Positions 57,701 through 64,000 of a stretch of DNA of 64,000 nucleotides are shown piece by piece. A program made the position numbers and the translations under genes. The stretch covers positions 3,596,001-3,660,000 of the forward strand of contig JAJKFH010000102.1 of the NCBI GenBank assembly GCA_023333565.1, given 5' to 3'. The first letter of the stretch is position 1, and every line of letters starts with the position of its first letter. Origin of the DNA: Puffinus mauretanicus (taxonomy: Eukaryota > Chordata > Aves > Procellariiformes > Procellariidae). The notes beneath the pieces are model-generated. The model worked only from the letters and a program-made list of their open reading frames with translations. It was not told the DNA's origin and did no database searches.

Positions 57701-60700
57701 ATCAATGTGTGTGACTGTAGCATCTTACTTATCTCATTTAAATAGCGTCTGTCTGGCTCACAGTTCCTTAAACTACCATGCAAACAAATCCTTCACGTGT
57801 CTTGGTTATTACTTTGTCTGTAGAACTTCTTAGACGGGTAATTGCCACAGGAGTAGAGTGAACACTTTGAAATTACTAAGGGCTTTTCAGGAACTCAGTA
57901 TTAATAGTTAATTAAGCTAAGTAAAAATGTCTTTTAGTTAAGGGCATAGGTAAATTTAAGAGATTATATATCGTTTTTTCTCCTGCTTTGTAATTAAAAT
58001 CAAGTCCCACAGAGGATCTACACCTTTTGTATCCACATCCACCCCCCAGCAAAGTTCCTTCTCTTCCTTAGACCCTGCTACAGACCATTGGCATAGTATG
58101 GTACCCTTAGCATAGAAGCTGCTATAGAATTTGTTTTCTTGTTAGATGAGCGCTCAACATTTTTGGCAAGAGAGCTATACTGTTGTTGCTTTGCAGGGCA
58201 ATCATGCAAGAGGAGGGTTGTGGTAAGCAGGGAACATCTCTCTCAACCTGAATATCTCTAACTAGAGCCAGCCTTGTGGCAGATTGACCCCTGAAGACAC
58301 AGGTATTGCTATTTTGGCTAAGTTCTCACAGAGGAATTTGCTGAATGCTGCTCTGTCACTCTTGTTCAAACAGCGGTGTAGGTGATGTAAAATTAATAAG
58401 CCGCATGAATCATATACACATGATATTGTATTTATAGCATTCTTGTGAGGTCTCATTAACATGTATTAGAAAAGTTCTTTGAAATTCTCCAGTGAAAGAT
58501 ATCATATCACAGAAATACAGAGCATTTTGCAATCTTGACATCAGCTTTAATCAGCTTTTCAATTTAAATTGTCTAGATCTGAACTTCAGTCTGGGATCCT
58601 CTCCCTCAGGGTGGCAAGAAGGTTACAAGACTGAAATGCTCCCAAACTTCTTGGAAAAGTGAGTGAAAATCCAAGAAGTCTGTGGCTTTGGCATTTCCCA
58701 TGTTACATTTGTACCAGAAATGTAGTCTTCCCCATTCAGCTGCAATATCAACAGTAGAGCCACATAATTAACCAAGAAATATTCTTTCATTATTATTCGT
58801 TAACATAATAGCTGGGAATTTAGGCTCAAATTGTCAACCAAAACATACTCCTTTGCTACTGCAGTCAGAGTGGGAGGAAGCGTGGTGGGGAGAGAACATG
58901 AGTACAAATTGCCTTTTCTCCTCCACTCTCATTTGTTCTCAGTACTGGGTGGGCTTGAAAGGGAGGGAGTCAGAAGCAGGGAGTTAAGGCAGCAAATTGG
59001 GATTAGTCACTGCAGCTATCATGCATAGAGGAATATGTGATTATTTCAGGTTGACTTTTCTTGGTTTCTTGTCAAAAAGCACAGTTTCTGTGCACAGAGT
59101 AATCTGTGGAGACTTAACGGAAGGATTTTCCGTGCCACCATGGCTGACATCAGAAAATAGTTTCACAACTGAAAGCTTTTAAAAAAAAAAATTATTCGTG
59201 GGGTTGTCGTGTTACTTCAGGTCAAGGTCTTCCATGTTAAGGATGACATGCTTCTGCACAGAAGAGAGGAGACACAAAACCCTTATCCTCTTGGGGAGCA
59301 AAGCAATGGAAATTAAAATAGATTAATTATCCCATAGCTGTGCTGAACGCCTGCAATGCAGACTGAAGAAGCAGTGAGAGCTCCTGTTAGGACTGGAAAC
59401 CCATTGGGCTGGTTGCTATCACCACTGGATGAGGTAACCAGCTTGGTCTCCAAAGGAGCAGCATCAATTCACATCAGTCAGGAGCAAGAAAAAAAAGGAT
59501 ACAGGAGAAAGAGAGAGAGACTGTAGAATGCAACACACAGATAAATCAGTCAGAGACACAAAACACTTATGTTTCTAATCTACTGTTTTTTAAAATTTAT
59601 TTTAAAGGTGAGGAACGTGGGAGCAAACCACGTACAAGTTTTATATGAAATTTGTTTCCTATTTATATATTTTCTAAATATGTTCCTGAAGCAAATTGAC
59701 AGAAGCTGTTGAGATTTATTACAAACCTCTATAAAAAGGAGGCATTCTTGCTTATTTATGGCAAGACACTGTCATGTACAAGGAGCAGTAAGGAAAGAAG
59801 CAGAAATAGGTACTTGTGTCTCCTGTTACTGGCAGAACAAAAGGCAGGTAATAATATGAAGAGACTAGCATCAAATAATGATTACAAAGGTCTTTGGGGA
59901 AAAGGACAAAAGATTAGTGTGTGCGGGATAACCAGTGAAGGGATTCAATAAGTAAGCTGACATCATTGAAAGACACAAGAAACATATTTTAAATATTAAG
60001 TGTTCGATTCAACTCTCGATTATCTAGGATAACAGGAGCTGTGATAAACCAAAGTCAGGGGTAATAAAACATTTATAAAGAGGGCTCTAAGAATATGAGC
60101 ATCCACCTTGAAAACTTACAAACAAATTTCTGTGGTGAATAGGTATAGTCTTGAACTGGAGCCAGCGGAGAAGGGAAGAGCCTGAAGGACTTGTGCTGCG
60201 CATCTGTCCTTGTGTGGCAGCCCAGGGCAGCCAGCCGAACCGGGGAAAAGCAAAGCCGAGATAACGAGAGCTTCAGCATCTGCCCATACCCGGAGCTGAC
60301 TGTCCTGTGTGGATGGAGCCCCCCAAATCTGATCACCCAACGTGTAATAACAGTTCTGATTAGCAGTGGTTCTAGGGGGTTATTATTCAGAGCAAAAAAT
60401 GCTGTGTCAAGCCCCTTATGTTTCTCCAGTTTCTAACATGACACACTGTCACTAAAATAGTCCTTGCTTTTATGAAACTTGTGCTGCTCCCACAGCAGAA
60501 CAAGCCCTCCTTCTGTTAATTGGAACACAGAGAAATGTCTTTAACTTCTCAAATCACTGAATCAATTTTTTTCCTCCTCCCCCAACTTCCTTGCTTCCTC
60601 CTTCTGCCAGAGATCACTGTAGCAGGAAAGAAGTCAAACAGCACACTTAATGCAGATAATTACTTCCTGGATGGGATCATTTTTCTTTTGGATATGCTGC

Positions 60701-61168
60701 CTGACAGTTAAAATCTCAAAGAAAAAAAAAAAGATTAAAAAAAGATCCGAGAGGTATTTAATTAAATCCCTCTTAAAAAAATTCTCTCTTACCAGGGCAA
60801 AATTCTTCTTATCATTTTTTGTGTATGTAGAAACAATTAGTTATCACAGTTGTAACTTCTTCTGCCCTTTAGGAGTTTTGTTTGAATTATAATCATTATT
60901 CTATCTGTGCTCTTGGTCTTTCTCCCTAGATCCTCATTCTGAGCTGCTTTTGCAATGAAAGAAAAAAAAAAAACACATAAGATGTGGATATCAAATATGT
61001 TCTTAATAATTTTTTCAAAACATAAGTTTGAATAAAATAACGGGCAAGTTTTTCAGCTTCAGATAAAATACTTGAGTTCGCTTAACAAATATAAATCAAC
61101 TGCTAACATCAGTGGGTTAGCCTAGTACTGCAGGAATCATGCTTTGGCCCATGGTATGGAAGTCATAA
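54768..61168. other. Unique non-coding block with GC-rich and TAAT-rich parts
   Basis: No gene recognised. 55,110-55,500 is GC-rich with overlapping frames on both strands (up to 118 codons) lacking any domain. 55,640-55,860 and 57,070-57,180 are dense in TAAT cores. 56,115-56,477 holds a minus-strand open frame of 120 codons with a non-ATG start that I do not recognise. A G/A-rich run lies at 59,500-59,520 and A runs lie near 60,720. Confidence 0.5.
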
Positions 61169-61232
61169 AGGCCAGATTTTTAGGTCTGTGAAGGTACAAA
61201 TTGGTGCCCGTGGGATTTTCAAAAGCAAAAAT
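61169..61232. repeat. Ancient amniote repeat fragment (left half)
   Basis: GGCCAGATTTTTAGGT, then GGTGCCCGTGGGATTTTCAAAAGC match the start and middle of a palindromic repeat widespread in turtles and birds: GGCCAGATTTTTAAAGGTATTTAGG..., TAGTGGGATTTTCAAAAGCGCC. Its inverted-repeat structure suggests a non-autonomous DNA transposon, but the family name is not asserted. Confidence 0.55.
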
Positions 61233-64000
61233 TTATATACTGGATCTGTAAATACCTTTAAAAATCTCAAACGAGTGCTTTTCATCTAGTGCAAAATACA
61301 CTGCCAGTGCTTTGCCTAGCCATGAGGGCAAATCAGAGTAGTGTTGGGCTTAGCCACAGCGAGGGATGGCACACTTCTGAGACCACGTGTCGAGATCACA
61401 GCTTCCCTGGGGTGAAATAGGGAAGGATGATCTTGCCACTAACCTGGCAGACCGGGACCCAAGGGGAACAGATTGGATTCGCATTTGAATCAAAAAGGTG
61501 GCTTTGTTTCCATCCTCACATCTACAGTTATCAAACTGTGCTGTAGCAGGTGATGATGAGAATTGTATGCATTTGATTTCAAGCTACATTCATGCCAGAT
61601 TGGACAACAGTTTTTTTTCTGACCTGCGTCTGAATGATAGCTACTGGCTTTTCTAGGACAGCTTAATAAAACAGCATGGTCTTTACTTTCCAACTTCTGT
61701 CTTACCATGTGTAGATGCAGACTGCTTTTTGCTGGCAGAGACGTGTTTTTGTGTCATTTGGAATTATTTGTAGCAGGAGATTTCAACCAAGAGTGGGCCT
61801 CATTATTGTAGGAAGTACAATTTTTTCTTTTGTTATTATTTAATTTGATACGGAAGAAGGATTTGATCTGTTAGCCCTTAAAACTGAGAGGTAACACAAC
61901 GGCTCCTGTGCTGAACAGGCTCCAATGCACTGTTCTGCACCAGGCACAATACTGGACCTCCTGTTATTTCTCGGAGCTGCAAAAGGAGAAAACTTTGATT
62001 ATTAAGTGAAACAGATATGATCTTGAATCTTTCTTTAGATCTCAAAATCTTCTGCTCCTCCACAAGCTTCTTGCCAGGTTAGGGAACTAGCAATGGGGAG
62101 AGAGTCTGGGATAATAGCACCTTGTATCTGCTAGTGGTGTAAAGAGGAAAATTTTGAGGAGCTCAGATGTGTCGGTGTGAGGCACAGAGCCTCATCTTAG
62201 GGAATGAAATTGTTATGTGCTCATAAAGATCACTCTGAATTGCAAAGCTATCCAGGATTATAAAGATGTAGCTCTTTCATTTTATTTTTGCTTCTGTGCG
62301 CCTTGGTAACAATTGGTGTGGTGTGATTTTTTGATTTCACACTTGCTAATTGCTATATGTTTCAGGAACACGTGACAGTTTTGTTTCACAGCAAGAGCCC
62401 TGATTGTGAATAACTCCTCATTGCTGCTGTGCGCTTTCAAATCTATTCTAGGTTAGTTGAAAAAGTCACACATTATGACAGTATGAAGCATTCGGAAAGA
62501 AGCCTGTTTTTATAACAGAGGTGAAGACGAGTTACACCGAGGCAGTGTGTTTTGAGAGAATAATAGATCTCCCAAATCTGTATTCATCTGCACATATTAC
62601 TTTGTACATAATGGGACTTTCATCTGGTTCAAGGAATACAGGACAAATTATTTCACAAGGATGGTATGTCCTTGTACTGTTTTTCCAGTGAATTGGACAC
62701 AAATAGTTCTTCCATTACCATCACTCATGCATGCCTTTTTTCCCCCTTTCAAGTAGAGACAAACAGGAAAAAAAACCCCAACATTTCTCCAGCTTCTGTT
62801 TTTACTGTGGCCGATACTAAGACATTCCTGCTCTTTGGAGCATGGTCTCTAGTGTGGGTCTAGTCTTTTCTGTTTATGCAGACTTTCTGCACTTGTGTGC
62901 ATCTTTATAAGGACATCGATGTCCTTCTCTTGCTGTCTTTTTGGTATGCAAAGTGTGAGAACTGAATGAAGAGCTTATAGGGCTAATAAGATGAGAAAGA
63001 AGAATACCGTCAAATGGATTATAGTTTATTCATAAACATGCAAATACTTAATGCAAGTATGAATGTTCACTCTTTCACGCACATACTAAGAGATGTATTT
63101 GCAGCAGCAGGGATAAGCAGAGCATGGCCAATTTGGTTACCATAGATAAATACAACTTTGCTTATAGGCTGAGCTGTGGTAACTGATTGTGTTTATGATC
63201 CAAATCTTTTTTTGGTAATTTAAACCAATGATTGTGCTTGAAGTGAACTCAGAGTATGCACCTAGTCTGTTACTGCCGGTGTTTCATTAAGCCGTGGAGA
63301 AGCTGTTGCTTGCAAATGACATCTGGTGCTGTTAGAGGTAGGGAGCTCACAGTGCTGTTGGGTGACGGGTTCCTCCTCTGAAGAAAACACGATGACAACA
63401 CTGAGCCATAACTTTATTCTGTGTGCTCTCAGCATTCTTGGTATCACTTGAGAAATCATCACAAGAACATGCCTGGAGCGGCAATACTTAATATAATCTA
63501 TTGTAATTTAGTCATACACCACCCCCCCCCATCCAAACACCAAACCTTCTCCCTTCTCTGCTGCTTTAAATTTCTAAAGGCTGGTTGGAAACAGCTTTGT
63601 CAGGAGCATACTTCTGTCCATTGACTCTCCTGGCACCTGAGTTAGGTGGCAAAAATTACATCAGGAATAAACCTGAGCGGAGAAATAAAAATGTAGCCTG
63701 ATGTTGATAGTAAAGGGGTTTTATTGCTGTATGGGCACACTGGAGTGGAAGTGGAGGAAAAACTGAAAGATATCAATAAGGACCTGATGCAGAATAAGTC
63801 AAGAATTTATTTAAAAATTTAAAAAGCTATAAATAACTAACAGAAGCCACTCGTTTGGCTTGGTTACCAAACAGCTTCCATTGCCATGGGGGTTCACATT
63901 TACAAAATAGATCTTAGTGACTTTTCATGGTCACATATGTGGAAAAAGAAGAACTTGAATTTTGGTATTCCAAAGTACAGGCAGGTCTGCTCACAGGAGG
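61233..64000. other. Unique non-coding block
   Basis: No gene or named repeat recognised. AT-rich, with a C run at 63,522-63,530. Open frames are under 75 codons and featureless. Confidence 0.5.

Noticed and set aside
60000..60020. GTTCGATTCAACTC, resembling a tRNA T-arm box B
   Set aside because: No box A at the right distance and no foldable acceptor or anticodon stem around it.
62175..62215. GAGGCACAGAG, resembling an inverted MIR core
   Set aside because: Similarity stops after 11 bases; the expected following MIR blocks are absent.
1..64000. CRISPR array, bacterial operon, rRNA or tRNA genes
   Set aside because: No regularly spaced direct repeats, no dense same-strand coding and no RNA-gene signatures. 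Composition and repeats are avian nuclear DNA.

Overview
This window looks like non-coding DNA from a bird nuclear genome, either a gene desert or the inside of a very large intron. The evidence is interspersed repeats. There are four solo endogenous-retrovirus LTRs of a family familiar from bird genomes (TGTCCTGGTTTCGGC... to ...GGTTAAACCACGACA). There are also CR1 LINE 3' ends carrying the avian octamer-type tail (ATTCTATG repeats), plus a thin layer of much older amniote repeats: MIR/CORE-SINE, L2/L3-like tails and a turtle/bird-type ancient CR1. I found no rRNA, tRNA, CRISPR, bacterial-type operon or complete protein-coding gene. The sequence is AT-rich with short GC-rich islands near 320-900, 6,480-7,100, 17,920-18,200, 28,960-29,330, 33,540-33,980 and 55,110-55,500.

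Layout. 1-9 kb holds a GC-rich block with a splice-site-bounded open segment, a perfect 20-bp palindrome, an old CR1 3' end (2,308) and a MIR (5,434). 9-21 kb is mostly unique AT-rich DNA with homopolymer tracts and ancient repeat scraps. At 20.0-20.8 kb there are two gene-like hints: a candidate 117-bp phase-0 exon, and a TATA-box/start-codon/splice-donor arrangement. 21-26 kb holds a CR1 3' end, a MIR, an LTR of a distinct subfamily (24,990-25,562), a CR1 scrap and an L2-like tail. 26-41 kb is largely featureless except for a plus-strand solo LTR (32,764-33,328), an ancient CR1 (about 37,385-37,935) and a G/T-only tract at 40.0 kb. 41-49.8 kb contains the best-preserved CR1 (41,792-42,287, with the end of its reverse-transcriptase protein still open), three MIR-type elements, an L2-like tail and a solo LTR (47,484-48,093). 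49.8-64 kb is mostly unique, with one more LTR (54,239-54,767) and stretches dense in TAAT cores that resemble conserved regulatory DNA.

Nothing here works as a gene cluster. The coding remnants belong to dead retrotransposons, and every LTR stands alone, meaning its provirus was lost by LTR-LTR recombination. I did not find a convincing new biological system. The items most worth testing are the two gene-like signals near 20 kb, the splice-bounded open segment at 327-516, and the TAAT-rich blocks near 45.2 and 55.7 kb. All of these are inferences that need alignment or RNA data.
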